Assembly (NCBI RefSeq): GCF_037893015.1
Contig: NC_133661.1
Span: 188,492,491-188,556,490 of the forward strand
Source of the DNA: Macrotis lagotis
Taxonomy: Eukaryota; Chordata; Mammalia; Peramelemorphia; Peramelidae
DNA: 64,000 bases
Direction: 5' to 3'
Shown here: positions 48,656-59,405 of the stretch, in pieces
How positions within the stretch are numbered: position 1 is the stretch's first letter
Layout of the letters: the number at the start of each line of letters is the position of its first letter
Translations under genes and position numbers: made by a program
Notes under the pieces: generated by a model
What the model was told of the DNA's origin: nothing
Databases searched by the model: none
The model's input: only the letters and a program-made list of their open reading frames with translations

Positions 48656-49194
48656 TCTTCAAATACAGGACTCAGGTGAAGAATTGAGATTGGAGGAGAA
48701 GGGGAAAATATGAGGGACTTAATGATGATGAACTGCATGTATTCCTGAATAGAAAAATGACACTGATAATACTCATATGACCTTTCTCAGTTAATGGAGC
48801 AGGTAGAAGGAGCTTTTATAGTTGAAGCACAGGAGAAAGCTGAATTTGAAGATAAAATATGGTGTAAAAATGGAGTCAATAGAAAGAAGGGAAATGTAAT
48901 GGGAAAAAGAAAAAGGAGAGGGGGAATAGGCCAAGATATTTAATAAAATAAATTTTTCTTTATTACAATGAGCTATTGCAATGATATGGAAGGGGGGAAG
49001 ACAAGGTGGAATGAGGGTATCTTTGCTCTCATCAAAGGTGGCTAGGAGTGGAAACAGCATATATACTCAATGGGGGTATAGGCATCTGGAGTAAGAAGGA
49101 GGGGGGGGGACAGTGGGAAAGGGGTGGATGTGAGTGATGGAGGAGAGGATAGACCATGGGGGAAGAGTGGTCAGATATAACACATTTTCTTTTT

Positions 49195-49338
49195 TTTACT
49201 TCTTGCAAGGGGTTGGGATTGTATGACCTGTCTGGGACCATAGGGCCAGGTGGATGCTGGGCCTAATGGCTGGTAGGGGGGCTTGGGGCCACTTGGCCCC
49301 AGGAACAGGGATCTGTCTGCTGCACCACTCAGCTACCC
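49195..49338 (-). mobile_element. Diverged SINE built into HAL1-like element
   Basis: Antisense to the element, G/C-richer than the young SINEs (core CTTGGGGCCACTTGGCCCC), and in the same internal position as 22768-22915 of the other copy. Confidence 0.8.
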
Positions 49339-49554
49339 TATAGCAGAGTCAGAGTGAAAGGAGAGAGAAAATATAGTACATGGTAGTGGAGAAATATGAA
49401 AGGAGGGAGTTGGGATCGATCAGCAATGGCAATGGTGGAAAACTATGGAAGGAACTTTTGTGATGGACTTATCATAAAGAATGTGATCCACCTGCCACAG
49501 AGTTTTTGGCATTGGAACACAGACTGAAGCACATTTTTTATTATTATTATTATT

Positions 49555-49694
49555 TTGGACGTTGCAGGGCAAATGGGGCTGGGTGGCCTGCCTGAGGCTG
49601 TCTAGCAGGGTGATCCTTGGGTGTCTGAGGCCAGATTTGGACCCATGTGCTCCTGGCTCAAGGGCCAATGCTCTGTCCGCCACCCAGCTACCCC
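49555..49694 (-). mobile_element. SINE-like copy in HAL1-like 3' region, antisense
   Basis: Antisense SINE ('tgggcaaatggggctggg...', 'gtgtctgaggccagatttgg') preceded by an (ATT)n run. Not present in the nested copy at 22448-25252. Confidence 0.82.
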
Positions 49695-49747
49695 TACTAT
49701 TATTACTATTTTATTTTATTTTGGGTCTTTTTTTTTTTACTTTTTTT

Positions 49748-49893
49748 TTGTTTGTTTTTGCAGGGCAATGGGGTTGTGGTGGCTTGTATGTCACACGACT
49801 TGGTGATTGTTGGGTGTGTTGGGCCAGATATGGGCTCGGGTGTTCCTGGATCCAGGGCTGGTGCTCCGTCCATTGCGCCATCTGGCCATACCT
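49748..49893 (-). mobile_element. SINE-like copy in HAL1-like 3' region, antisense
   Basis: Third antisense SINE-type unit, 'ttttgcagggcaatgggg' to 'gcgccatctggccatacc', followed by (ATT)n. Together with the previous unit it forms a near-tandem pair. Confidence 0.8.
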
Positions 49894-50751
49894 ACAATTA
49901 TTACTATTATTTTGTTAATTTTAATTTTTTTCTCTCCTCTTTACTCTATCACACAAGTAAGTCTATATTTTTTTGGGGGAGGGGGTATTTTGTTTATTCT
50001 TAAACAAGATTATTTCATTAATGTATAAAAAACATTATTTGTACAAAATGAGAATAAAAAATAAAAAAAATAAATAAATATTAAATATTTTTAAAAAGGT
50101 AGCTGAAAATTTATTGTTATGAAAAAGTTAGAAAAAGGGGCATGGTGACAATGACCAGAGAGACTGGAGTTGAGCCAGGATAGGGAAATAAAAAAGAATG
50201 GGTGTCCTACTTTATTTCTCAGAACAAAACTTCTGGAAGGGCCTAATATGGCATTTAAGGGGAAAGAAACATTTCTGGGCAAGCTTCCAGTGAGAGGAGG
50301 GAGCCAAGGCATGAATTATGAAGAAATAGAAGCAGTTGGGAAATCCTAGGTCCAAGATTTGCCTCTAAGATACTATATGTGTGACCGTAGGCAACTTATT
50401 AAACCTTTCAACTGAACTTCTAAAATTCTTTTAAGTTCATAATTTACAGATTATTTGTTTAAATGGTAGATGTTTCTAAATCTGCCCTATTGAAATTATA
50501 GGTTCAGATAAAATAGCAAAAATATCACCTGATGTAATTTTGGAATTATTCATTTTGATGGAAACTTTTGTCACAGAGAGAATAATTGTCAATGGTAACT
50601 CTTTCTAATAATTATTGATTTTCAAAATTCAGAGTATTTAGAATCTGAATGAGTAGTTTTTTTTACTAGATACATTTACTTTCTCATGAACACTGTTTTC
50701 AGTATATATCTATATGTATATAGATATAGATATATGTGTATATATATTTAT

Positions 50752-50885
50752 ACCATCTCTCTTAGAAAATATACTCCTTGAGAGCAAGGGACTATTTCAC
50801 TTTTATTTTTACATTTCCAGTACTCAAAATAGTACTTGAAACATAGTATATGGTTAATATACTCATTAATTTATTGATTTATTTG
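50752..50885 (+). mobile_element. L2 LINE 3' end relic (block B)
   Basis: Counterpart of 11588-11722: 'ctccttgagagcaagggact', 'ccagtactcaaaatagtac'. A TATATAGATA-type repeat precedes it (50703-50750). Confidence 0.7.
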
Positions 50886-50940
50886 TGTTTATCTAATTTG
50901 CAAGGAAAACACAATTCAAATACATAGGAATACAAATTTG

Positions 50941-53124
50941 CATGGACTAAATATTTGTATGGAAGTAAAAGGTCTGTATTTAAATCAAATGGATGAAAGT
51001 TGGGGGGAAAACCTCTGGAATATGGTTGTTTAAGGTAGACTGGTTAAAATGTAAAGGTTTTCATTCACTGTTTTGATTTGGGACCCTGTTTTGACAATGG
51101 ACTATTGAATTGTTCTGAGATTCCATAGATTCCCTTTTAAGTGCTTTAAATTCATCTCAGGGGCATAGACTGAAATTGGACTTCACCATTTAGTAAATGG
51201 ATCAAGAAAATTGAACACTCCATTGATCTTCTTCTCCCTGAGAAGGTTTACTAAGTCTATCATAAGAATTTCCTTTATTGCATCTTTTTCCTACAGCAGC
51301 AACTGAAATTATACAGCAGGCCCATAGCACACATCATATTATGACAAGGGGGGGGATGATTCTCTCTTATTGTCCTTATAATCCCTGTTAATCATCAACT
51401 CTAAGAAGTTGCCCCCTTAACACCTTTGGGAAAACTTAGTTAAATGTTTTAATAAACCCCATTGCACAACGAACTTTTGTTATCTGTTTACAGGTCTCAA
51501 AAGCTTCATTGGTCACTCTGTAAAATGTTGACAATCTTCCAATTTTACAACAAAAAGAAGAGTTATAATGGTCTATATTTTGTTGCAAGTAAACCCATAT
51601 TAGAATAGATGAAGAACTTAGTTTCTCAGGATCACGATTGAACTTCTCTGACATGCTTCATAACTGGTAAGTGGGAAAACAAGATTGCAAAAAAAATTGT
51701 ATTCAAACCCTTTTTTATTTATTACCAAATGATTTCTGAGAGGATATCAGGATTTGTTGGGGAACAAGTAGGTACTGAGAGATAAAAGAAGGGGACTGAG
51801 TTTTTTTTTTTAAGTCAAATTATGCTTTTTAGCAATTTAACATGATTTTTAAAGAAAGTGTACTAGAAGGCTATAATTCTTCAGTGAGATCATTGATGAA
51901 TTGTTGTAGTTATAAATAGAATAAAGAGAATGTTCATTTGAGGTATCTTCTGATATCTACCATAAAGAGAGTATTGGGTACCAAATGAATTTATCATCTT
52001 ATTGACTTGGTTGCTTACTTTACCATTGCTAATTAACTCTCCTCCTCACCTTTCTTCCTCACCACCACACACATACAGATCACAAACACTTTCTAATTCG
52101 ATTAAAATCTTGCTCATGTTTTTCCATACATTTTCCAAACAGAATCCATTGCACAAGCTGAAGGTTACTAAAGTAATGTTTAAATTAAAAATCATAACAG
52201 GCAGAAAATGTCATTATAGTTATTTTTTTATTTTGAAAAGTTATGTGTCTATAAAATATTCTAAAGTATTTTTAGAGAAATCATGTCTTATATATGAGTT
52301 TTTTTCTTATTATTAACCAATTTGTTCTTTTGACATCTAGCTATATCTGCATAATATGTAAGGGTCAGGTGGAAAAGGGAAAAATAATCAATTTGTTTCA
52401 TATATATGTATAATATATGTGTGTGTTTGTGTGTGTGTGCAATATTTGTATAAAATGAAACTAATCACAACTTTTCTTTTCTGCTGAACTGATTAATTTG
52501 ATAGACTAAATAGTTTGAAAAGTTTCCTGTGAATTATTTTATTACTTTGATACACTTTAGACATAAGTGTTGATGTAGGACAATGTGTGACTCATACTGC
52601 TCAAATGATTTCATAATGTCCCTTTGTAACTATTTTCACCATTGAAAATTAATTTAACCTGTATTCTAAACTGGATTTTTTGAAGTTTCACTGATGTATT
52701 TTTATATACTACTTCCATTTCATGAAGTATCTTGCCTTCTGCTAAATTTTTCCTTGTAAAGGAGAAAAACAGTTAATCAAGGTGTCCCTATTAAAGTGTG
52801 TATAGCATCTTGCACCAAATAGTCCTCTCCATCCCTCTACTAAGAAGAGAGAGATTAATTTCATGATCTCATGCCTGAACTGAGATTAGATACTACAATT
52901 AATGTGAGTCCATTGCTTCCCCTTTTCAGTGTTAATTTCAATTCCAAAATGATAGCAACTGTGTATAATGATTAGGACCAGTTCTATCCAGGTTAGTAGT
53001 TACTTAACTGAATCTATTAAAAATGCTTCCATTTTTTTTCTCTGAATTCTTTATATCTATCACCAAATTTTCTATACAACAGTAAATTTTTTTTTTGGAA
53101 ATATGAAACTTACTGTGTTTTGTG
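50941..53124. other. Gene-free stretch, no recognised element
   Basis: AT-rich sequence after the end of block B homology. Short open frames on either strand have no recognisable domains. A G-run (51350-51357) and short TATATA/GTGT runs (52400-52440) are the only low-complexity marks. Confidence 0.6.
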
Positions 53125-53240
53125 TTTTGGAAATGTGATCTTGGACAATCACTTCCTAATTTTAGACCTCAGTTTCCTCACCTAGAAAAATGCAAGAGGA
53201 CTGATCTTTAAATAGTACAGAATTCTACTTCAGACTTTTT
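53125..53240 (+). mobile_element. MIR/MAR1-type core-SINE relic
   Basis: 'gtgatcttggacaatcactt' followed by 'cctcagtttcctcacctag', the conserved MIR-class core order. Confidence 0.65.
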
Positions 53241-53639
53241 ACTTGCTCTTTAGAATTAGAAAATGCTTTTATTCTCCTCTAAATTATAACAATTTCAATT
53301 TCATTTTTGGGGAAAGCATATATCTGTATTGTGCGTCTGTTTATGTGTCTATAGGTTTGTTGAGAGATATAGGATCTATTAACAAGATTCATTAAAATCA
53401 GTCAAAAATTCAGTTCAATTATGTTTTTCAAAAAATTAAAAATATTTTAAAAATTTTAAAAATTTGTCACTTAGACAAAACATTCAATTGTAGACTTTTT
53501 ACTGTTTATCATTGTGCCAAAGTAGCATGAGAAGTCTGAGGTGGACAAATGCCTCAGCATAAGAGAAGGAAAAAATCATAACCCAAGGCTCACTAAAGGC
53601 CATGTATTTATACATGCAGGTAATATCTAATAGAATGTA

Positions 53640-53870
53640 TCTCATGCTCTTAGGTTTGCAAAGCACTTTATCAATGTTATCTTGTTTTATCCTAACAACA
53701 ATTTTTGGAAGTAGAGGCCAGGGTTATTCTCAATATTACAGCTGAGGAAATGGACTAAACAAAAGTTAAATGACTTGCCTCTAGTTACACAAATAGTGAT
53801 TATCTAAGGGCAGATTTGAACTTAGGTCAACCCTGACTCCACAGCCAGGTATATACACCACAGTGTCTAG
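53640..53870 (-). mobile_element. MIR relic, antisense
   Basis: Antisense MIR landmarks in order: 'tttatcctaacaac', 'ttacagctgaggaaatg', 'aaatgacttgcctctagtta', 'cagatttgaacttaggtc', 'tgactccacagcca'. Confidence 0.8.
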
Positions 53871-54009
53871 CACTAAAAAAATTGGCTGGTTCTGCTTATT
53901 TGGGCTAACAACATAATCAGTGGTGATCAGGGTCAGATTGCTTTGGCCAAAAGAAATCATATGGGCAGTGAAATCAATTAGATCAATTGATCATGGTGTG
54001 GATATCTGC

Positions 54010-54146
54010 TATTTGTATAATGTGTATACACACATACACTAGGTGAAAACAAAAGCAAATCCCTAATCTCTAGGAGTTCTATGTTCTATTTGAGGGAAAT
54101 TCACATTCTCTACACAAAAATCTTCAATAGGTCTATATTTTTTTTT
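54010..54146 (+). repeat. Long-spaced inverted repeat, arm 1
   Basis: Reverse complement of 57341-57473 at roughly 90 % identity, with a 34-base perfect core. The arms are 3.2 kb apart. Confidence 0.88.
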
Positions 54147-54639
54147 ACTAAAATATTGTTTCTCCAATACTGGTCTCTACTCCAGTTAATTTTCTCACTG
54201 TAGTCTGAAAATCTTTCTTTGTATAATGGAAAACAACTTGAAAAAGTTGTCATTATTACCTTTTGTCTGGTTGGTAAAGCAAAATTGTGGTTTCCTAATT
54301 TATTTTTTTCATTAAGGAAATAATGAAAAAATGAAGGAAGGAAGTAAAGAAGAAAGGAAAGTATAAAGGAAAACTAACCATTCATGTTTGTATCTCCAGA
54401 ATAACTGAGCAAGTTATAAGGAAATCAAGGAAAGCAAAGAGATTTGAAGGTCTTATAGGAAAAAAATTCTCCTATTATATCTTAGTTGGAAATTTACATG
54501 ATATATGTACATATACATACATGCATACATATAAGATAAGCATTAATTATATTTTAAAGATGAAGTACAAACAATTTATTAGACAGTATGCACCCAGGAC
54601 TGTAATGAGTTATGGGAATGCAATTAGAGGGGGGAAAAA

Positions 54640-54870
54640 AGGACACTTCTATCCTTGTGGGGAGCAAGATCTGAATTCAAATCTTCTTTCAGACACTTAC
54701 TTATCTGTTTGTTCCTGGACAAATCATATGATCTCTCTCTTCTTCAGTTTATTTAACTGAAGAATGGAGATAACAAAATAGAAACTACTTCCGGAAGTTT
54801 TTTTTTGAAAATCAAATGAATAGTATCTTTAAAGGGTCTAGCACAATGCCTATGCACTTAACTAATTCTT
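54640..54870 (+). mobile_element. MIR relic, sense
   Basis: 'gatctgaattcaaatcttc', 'cagacacttacttatctgtt', 'cttcagtttatttaactgaa', 'gtctagcacaatgcct' in the MIR order. Confidence 0.75.
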
Positions 54871-55064
54871 GTTTAATTCCTTAGAAAAAGTTTAACATTC
54901 TAAAGGTGAAAGATCAATATTAATAATCCTAATATTAGTGAGAAGGATAATTCTCCTATTCCAGCTCTGAATTTATAACACACAAACACTTTCTAAAGTT
55001 TACTAAGGGAAATCCTTTTTCAGTGCTTTCTTTTATGGAAGGGGGTCATTGTTATTCTTGCTGT

Positions 55065-55300
55065 TTCAGTAATGTCTAACCCCATTTAGGATTTTCTTGG
55101 CAAAGATACTGGAATAACTTGCTATTTCCTTCTCCAGGTAATTTTTTAAAGATAAGGAAACTTAGGTAAAAAGGATTAAGTGACTGATCAGGGCAACTAA
55201 CACATCTAGGAAGTGTTTGTGGACTGAGTTTAACTCTTGAAGATGAGTCTTCCAAGCCTCATGCTTTGTCCACTACACCTTCCTGTTCACTAAAGAGGAA
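55065..55300 (-). mobile_element. Long marsupial tRNA-SINE, antisense, old
   Basis: 'aaccccatttaggattttct', 'ggcaaagatactggaataac', 'atttccttctccaggtaatt', then the SINE core in reverse. The same long-form family as 63335-63850. Confidence 0.75.
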
Positions 55301-55344
55301 GGGTTTGCTTAAATTGACAGAGAATTTTTCTCTGCTTATTTCTA

Positions 55345-55535
55345 AATGTTCTCTGGATTTGGAGTCCAGTGATCTGGGGTTCAAATTTTTGGCTTTGCTA
55401 TTGATGAAATATGAGTTTGGTTAAGCAGCTTAATCTCTCTGCATCTCCATTTCTAATCAGTAATATGATGAAGTTGAAGCAGATTAGTTGCCAAGGCATT
55501 GTTCAAGTTCTGTATTCAATAATTCTATGATCCCA
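55345..55535 (+). mobile_element. MAR1-like core SINE, sense, old
   Basis: 'ttggagtccagtgatctggg', 'ggttaagcagcttaatctct', ending 'aataattctatgatccc', as in the MAR1-type SINEs. 55540-56480 shows nothing recognisable. Confidence 0.62.
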
Positions 55536-56479
55536 GATATTTGTTCTTTGTGGGATATTAATCAACTTGCTTTTGTTATATTCAGATAAAATGGTGGTAT
55601 ATAATGTGGGAATTAAAGAATTTGATTTCCTTTATGATGCAGCCAATGGAGAATTTTTTTTTTATTGAAGTTTATTCATAGAGTATTTTGGTTTATTGAG
55701 TGGGACAGAAGGGAGAAATAAATATTTTCAAGAATGAACTGTTGGGTTGAATTGGGCTCATTCCTGACACTTTCACTATTCTAATATCTATTAATAATAG
55801 CACATAATGTATTAACTCATTTGATTTTAATTAATATTGTGCAATTATGTAGTGGATTATATTCAATTTTTATCACTGATGTGAGTGATATAGATAGATA
55901 AAAGAATGAAAGACAGCAAGAGAAAGAAAGTTGGAAAGAAAAAAGCATTTTTGGGTGACATGTGTAATTTCTTCAGAACTGGAACACCTCTGAATTCTTG
56001 CAAATAGAGAAATCCATGTTTTTATATTTGGAACCTCTAAACATGACTGACTATACTATATGGAATAAATAAAGAGATAACTGATCTCACAAACGGTATT
56101 TTGGTGAAGCAAAGAATGGAATTCAATTGGGGAAATAACTACATTTTATGATTAATATTAAATTGTTTTAAAAATCTGTAGGTGGAAAGCAGAGTTCCTA
56201 ACTTCGGATTCAGGGACTTGCCTTTTAATAATAATACTTAATTTTTTTTAAGAATTACTTCACTATAAGATTAGGGGAAAAATTTTAAAATTCAAAAAAA
56301 TAAAATCTTTCTTGTATAAAAAATGCTTCACTATAATTGACTCCATTCATAATGCAATGCATTTTTCATGTAATTAAAAATATTTTTCTTGGGGTCACAA
56401 AGAGTCTGAATGAACAAATAAATGAATAAAAATTCATTATTGTAGGGTGAGTTTCAAAGGTTTCACCAAACTCCTAAAG

Positions 56480-56650
56480 CGATCCATGACAAAATAGACT
56501 AAAAAACTCTTAGAGCTAATCTCCCATATTTTGTAAATAAGGCCACTGAGACCCCAAAAGTTTAAGCAGTTTGCTCAAAATCACCTAGGTTAGTAAACCT
56601 TAAAGTGAGCATTTGGGAATATGTCCTGACTTTGAGCTAACTCTTTCATT
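56480..56650 (-). mobile_element. MIR relic, antisense
   Basis: 'ataaggccactgagacccc', 'gcagtttgctcaaaatcacc', 'aggttagtaaacc' in antisense MIR order. Confidence 0.65.
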
Positions 56651-56922
56651 TGTGCTTTCATGAAGAAAATTTTCCCCCAAAGAATTTTTGTCTCCTAAAC
56701 ATTCCATTTCCTGAAATAGTTTGTTTCTGACAAAATTAGGCAAAGAAGGGTCTAATTTGACTCCCTTATAATGAAGAAAGAAGTAATACTTGAGACGAAC
56801 CATTACTCCAAAAATAATAGAACCAAAATCCCTTGTAATTAATACAAAATCAAGTGTTTTTCATGATTCTTCATCTAACCTGAAACATGTGGTTCAAATG
56901 AAGTCTAAGATATCTTGTTAGC

Positions 56923-56927
<5 letters not shown>

Positions 56928-56985
<58 letters not shown>
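56928..56985. repeat. (TA)n microsatellite
   Basis: About 29 TA units. Confidence 0.96.
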
Positions 56986-56988
<3 letters not shown>

Positions 56989-57340
56989 CCCCTTTTACTC
57001 ATTTTAATTGAAAATATGTTATACTATACCCTCATATGGCTTCCTGATTCCATGGCCCCCACATTGGAAACCTTGGAAGATAGCATTATATGAATAATTG
57101 GTGTGAATGTCTGCTTTGATTAACTGATATAGCATCATTAAAAGTGTTTTATCCCTAGAAGTACATTAGAAAAGAATAAAGAAAGTTCCAACAGACATTT
57201 GAAGTGTAAATATGGTGATCACTGGAAGGAAGTGAGACATTGGCTACTATAATTTTATTGAAGCATAGAGTATATGTGGAGGAATAATAGAGAATGGCTA
57301 GAAACAGAGTGGTACATATTATAGAAGACCTTGAACTTTA

Positions 57341-57466
57341 AAAAAAATAGACTTATTGAATATTTTTGTGTAGAGAATGTGAATTTCCCTCAAATAGAAC
57401 ACAAACATCCTAAAGATTAGGGATTTGCTGTTGTTTTTACCTAGTCTATATATGTATACACATTAT

Positions 57467-57473
<7 letters not shown>
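57341..57473 (-). repeat. Long-spaced inverted repeat, arm 2
   Basis: Partner of 54010-54146. It runs straight into an (AT)n array at 57470-57507 and lies 540 bases upstream of the third OR. Confidence 0.88.
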
Positions 57474-57508
<35 letters not shown>

Positions 57509-57942
57509 GTTTATACGTTTGTGCATGTTTGAATTGAATCTGATTTCTTTATGAAAATTTCCATTGTGAAAATTGATTGTATTAATTTATATTATCTGAA
57601 AGATTTATTATTGAAGGAGTGTTTGAAAAAATATTAAGTGGCATAATATTAAATGTATATTGAAAAAATATAGATTTACTCATGTTCAAACAAATAGCAA
57701 AATTCAGTAGTGACTTGAATATAGGTCTTCCCTGGCTCCAAAACACAGGTCTTCTTTGGATTCTGCCTCTTGCCTTGTATATAACAAGCATTTAATATAT
57801 GTTTTTGGAATGAATAGATTGTATTAAACAGTGAAAATTAATATATATAAATGCACAATTAATATTAATCTGAAAGCTCTAAGAAGATGGAGAATAGGAG
57901 GAGAAAGTGAGGATACATTATTTTCAGTTATTTTCATTCATT

Positions 57943-57972
57943 TTGATTTCCTCCTTTTTCTCCTCTCTTAAG
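57943..57972 (+). promoter_or_regulatory. Splice acceptor of the OR4K5-like coding exon
   Basis: Long pyrimidine tract (TTTGATTTCCTCCTTTTTCT and on) ending in TCTCTTAAG with AG at 57971-57972, 36 bases before the ATG at 58009. It puts the in-frame upstream ATG at 57907 in the intron, which decides the start. Confidence 0.75.
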
Positions 57973-58008
57973 GTTATATCTAAGCAACTCTGGTGGGTGC
58001 CTTTGTCC

Positions 58009-58980
58009 ATGGATGGGGCTAATTCCTCTGTGGTCTCTGAATTTGTGCTCCTGGGCCTCTCCAGTTCTGAAGAACTTCAACTTTTCTTTTTTGTCTTCTT
58101 CTCCTTACTATACATGATGTTCATCCTGGGCAATCTTCTCATCATAATTGTAGTGACCTCTGATTCTCGCCTGCACTCTCCTATGTACTTCCTGCTGGGA
58201 AATCTGTCCTTTATAGACATCTGTCAGTCTTCTTTTGCCACCCCAAAGATGATTGCTGATTTTCTGAAAGAACATAAGACCATTTCCTTCAGTGGCTGTA
58301 TAGCCCAAATTTTCTTTATTCACCTCTTCACTGGTGGTGAGATGGTGCTGCTGGTCTCCATGGCCTATGACAGATATGTGGCCATCTGTAAACCTCTGCA
58401 CTATGTGACCATCATGAACCAACAGGTCTGTACTGCCTTAGTATTAGCCTCCTGGGCTGTTGGTTTTGTGCACACCATGAGTCAGTTGTCATTTACTGTG
58501 AATTTGCCTTTCTGTGGTCCCAATGTGGTAGATAGCTTTTTCTGTGACCTTCCCAGAGTGACCAAGCTTGCTTGCCTTGACTCCTATGCCATAGAAATAT
58601 TAATTGTGATCAATAGTGGAATTCTTTCCTTAAGCACCTTCTTCCTTTTGTTTGTTTCATATATAATCATTCTGGTCACTGTCTGGTTTAAGTCTTCTGC
58701 TGCAATGACTAAGGCATTTTCCACATTGAGTGCTCATATCATGGTTGTGATCTTGTTCTTTGGGCCCTGTATTTTCATCTATGTGTGGCCTTTCACCACC
58801 TACCCAGTGGATAAGGTCCTTGCCATATTTTACACCATTTTTACCCCAATATTGAATCCCATTATTTATACATTAAGGAACAAAGACATGAAAGCTGCCA
58901 TGAGGAAACTTGTGATTCAAAAACTGAAGTCCAAGAAGATTTCAGAGATATCCCTTGTGATGAAACCCTCTCTTTATTAA
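58009..58980 (+). CDS. OR4K5: Olfactory receptor, OR4K5-like, intact
   Basis: A 323-residue class II odorant receptor, single coding exon, intact. The frame is open back to an ATG at 57907, but the 34 extra residues lie in the inferred intron, and MDGANSSVVSEF is the usual OR4K start with N-glycosylation site NSS (5-7). Other marks are GN (41-42), LHSPMYFLL (55-63), Cys97, MAYDRYVAIC (118-127), loop cysteines 169, 179 and 189, KAFSTLSAH (235-243), [11 protein letters not shown] (250-260) and NPIIYTLRN (283-291). From memory it is closest to human OR4K5, including the ILIVINSGILSLSTF region and the C-terminal ISEISLVMKPS. It is clearly more distant from the block A and B receptors. Human OR4K genes cluster on 14q11.2, so this window is probably the matching cluster. 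A SINE begins 12 bases after the stop codon. Ligand unknown; orthology needs a tree. Confidence 0.93.
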   Translation: MDGANSSVVSEFVLLGLSSSEELQLFFFVFFSLLYMMFILGNLLIIIVVTSDSRLHSPMYFLLGNLSFIDICQSSFATPKMIADFLKEHKTISFSGCIAQIFFIHLFTGGEMVLLVSMAYDRYVAICKPLHYVTIMNQQVCTALVLASWAVGFVHTMSQLSFTVNLPFCGPNVVDSFFCDLPRVTKLACLDSYAIEILIVINSGILSLSTFFLLFVSYIIILVTVWFKSSAAMTKAFSTLSAHIMVVILFFGPCIFIYVWPFTTYPVDKVLAIFYTIFTPILNPIIYTLRNKDMKAAMRKLVIQKLKSKKISEISLVMKPSLY

Positions 58981-58992
58981 GACATACTCCTT

Positions 58993-59138
58993 GGGGCAGC
59001 TAGATAGCATAGGGGATAATGCTCCAACCGTGGAGTCAAATTCAGCTTCAGACACTTAATAATTACCTAGCTGTGTGACCTTGGGCAAGTTACTTAACCT
59101 CATTGCCTTGCAAAAAAGCAAAATAAAAGCAAAACAAA
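58993..59138 (+). mobile_element. SINE (WSINE1-like) in the OR 3'UTR
   Basis: Begins 12 bases after the OR stop. Flanks ACATACTCCT (58982) and ACATACATCCT (59139) are the target-site duplication. Its A-rich tail contains AATAAA at 59122-59127, a potential polyadenylation signal for the receptor transcript. Confidence 0.92.
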
Positions 59139-59264
59139 ACATACATCCTCTAAACTTAAAATCCTGTGCATAACTATTTATATCAACTATTATTTGCTTT
59201 TATACTTTTTTGTTATCATTGTTACTAGTTTCACCCTTAAGAGATAGTTACATATGGGGTGTGG

Positions 59265-59405
59265 TGGTCTAGTGGCATCATAGCTCATAGAATATTGGAA
59301 TTGAACCATATACATCCATTTTTTATGCTTTAATTTTACAATTAGGGAAACTAAGACCAACAAAAGGGAAGTCACTTCAACAGCAAAACAAAAAATAGGC
59401 ACTAT
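59265..59405 (-). mobile_element. Possible MIR relic, antisense
   Basis: 'aattagggaaactaagacca' and 'ggaagtcacttcaacagca' in antisense MIR order. Weak match. 59410-60000 shows nothing recognisable. Confidence 0.4.

Larger units (their letters stand above)
46856..50093 (+). mobile_element. HAL1-like (ORF1-only) LINE derivative, full-length, sense
   Basis: A 3.24 kb element with a perfect 13-bp target-site duplication, starting GGGTGGGTGGAGCCAAGATG, the usual L1-lineage 5' end. Parts: G/C-rich 5'UTR 46856-47592, ORF1 47593-48655 (broken), purine-rich spacer to 49190, antisense SINE 49195-49338, a 3'UTR segment shared with the nested copy at 22448-25252, two more antisense SINEs (49555-49893), then a 3' tail with GGGGGAGGGGGT and an A-rich end. 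No endonuclease or RT sequence is present. It inserted into block B after the duplication. Confidence 0.88.
39235..50940. repeat. Segmental duplication block B (intact OR copy)
   Basis: Colinear with 2391-11765 (see landmarks there). It differs by an 89-bp inverted segment at 39341-39429, a SINE at 46174-46323, roughly 240 extra bases at 46600-46843 and a 3.2 kb HAL1-like insertion at 46856-50093. It lacks all five SINEs specific to block A. Homology fades near 50935. Confidence 0.88.

Noticed and set aside
57907-58008. N-terminal extension of the third OR from an upstream in-frame ATG
   Set aside because: It lies across a strong polypyrimidine tract and AG acceptor, does not look like an OR N-terminus, and the ATG at 58009 gives the usual MDGANSS start.
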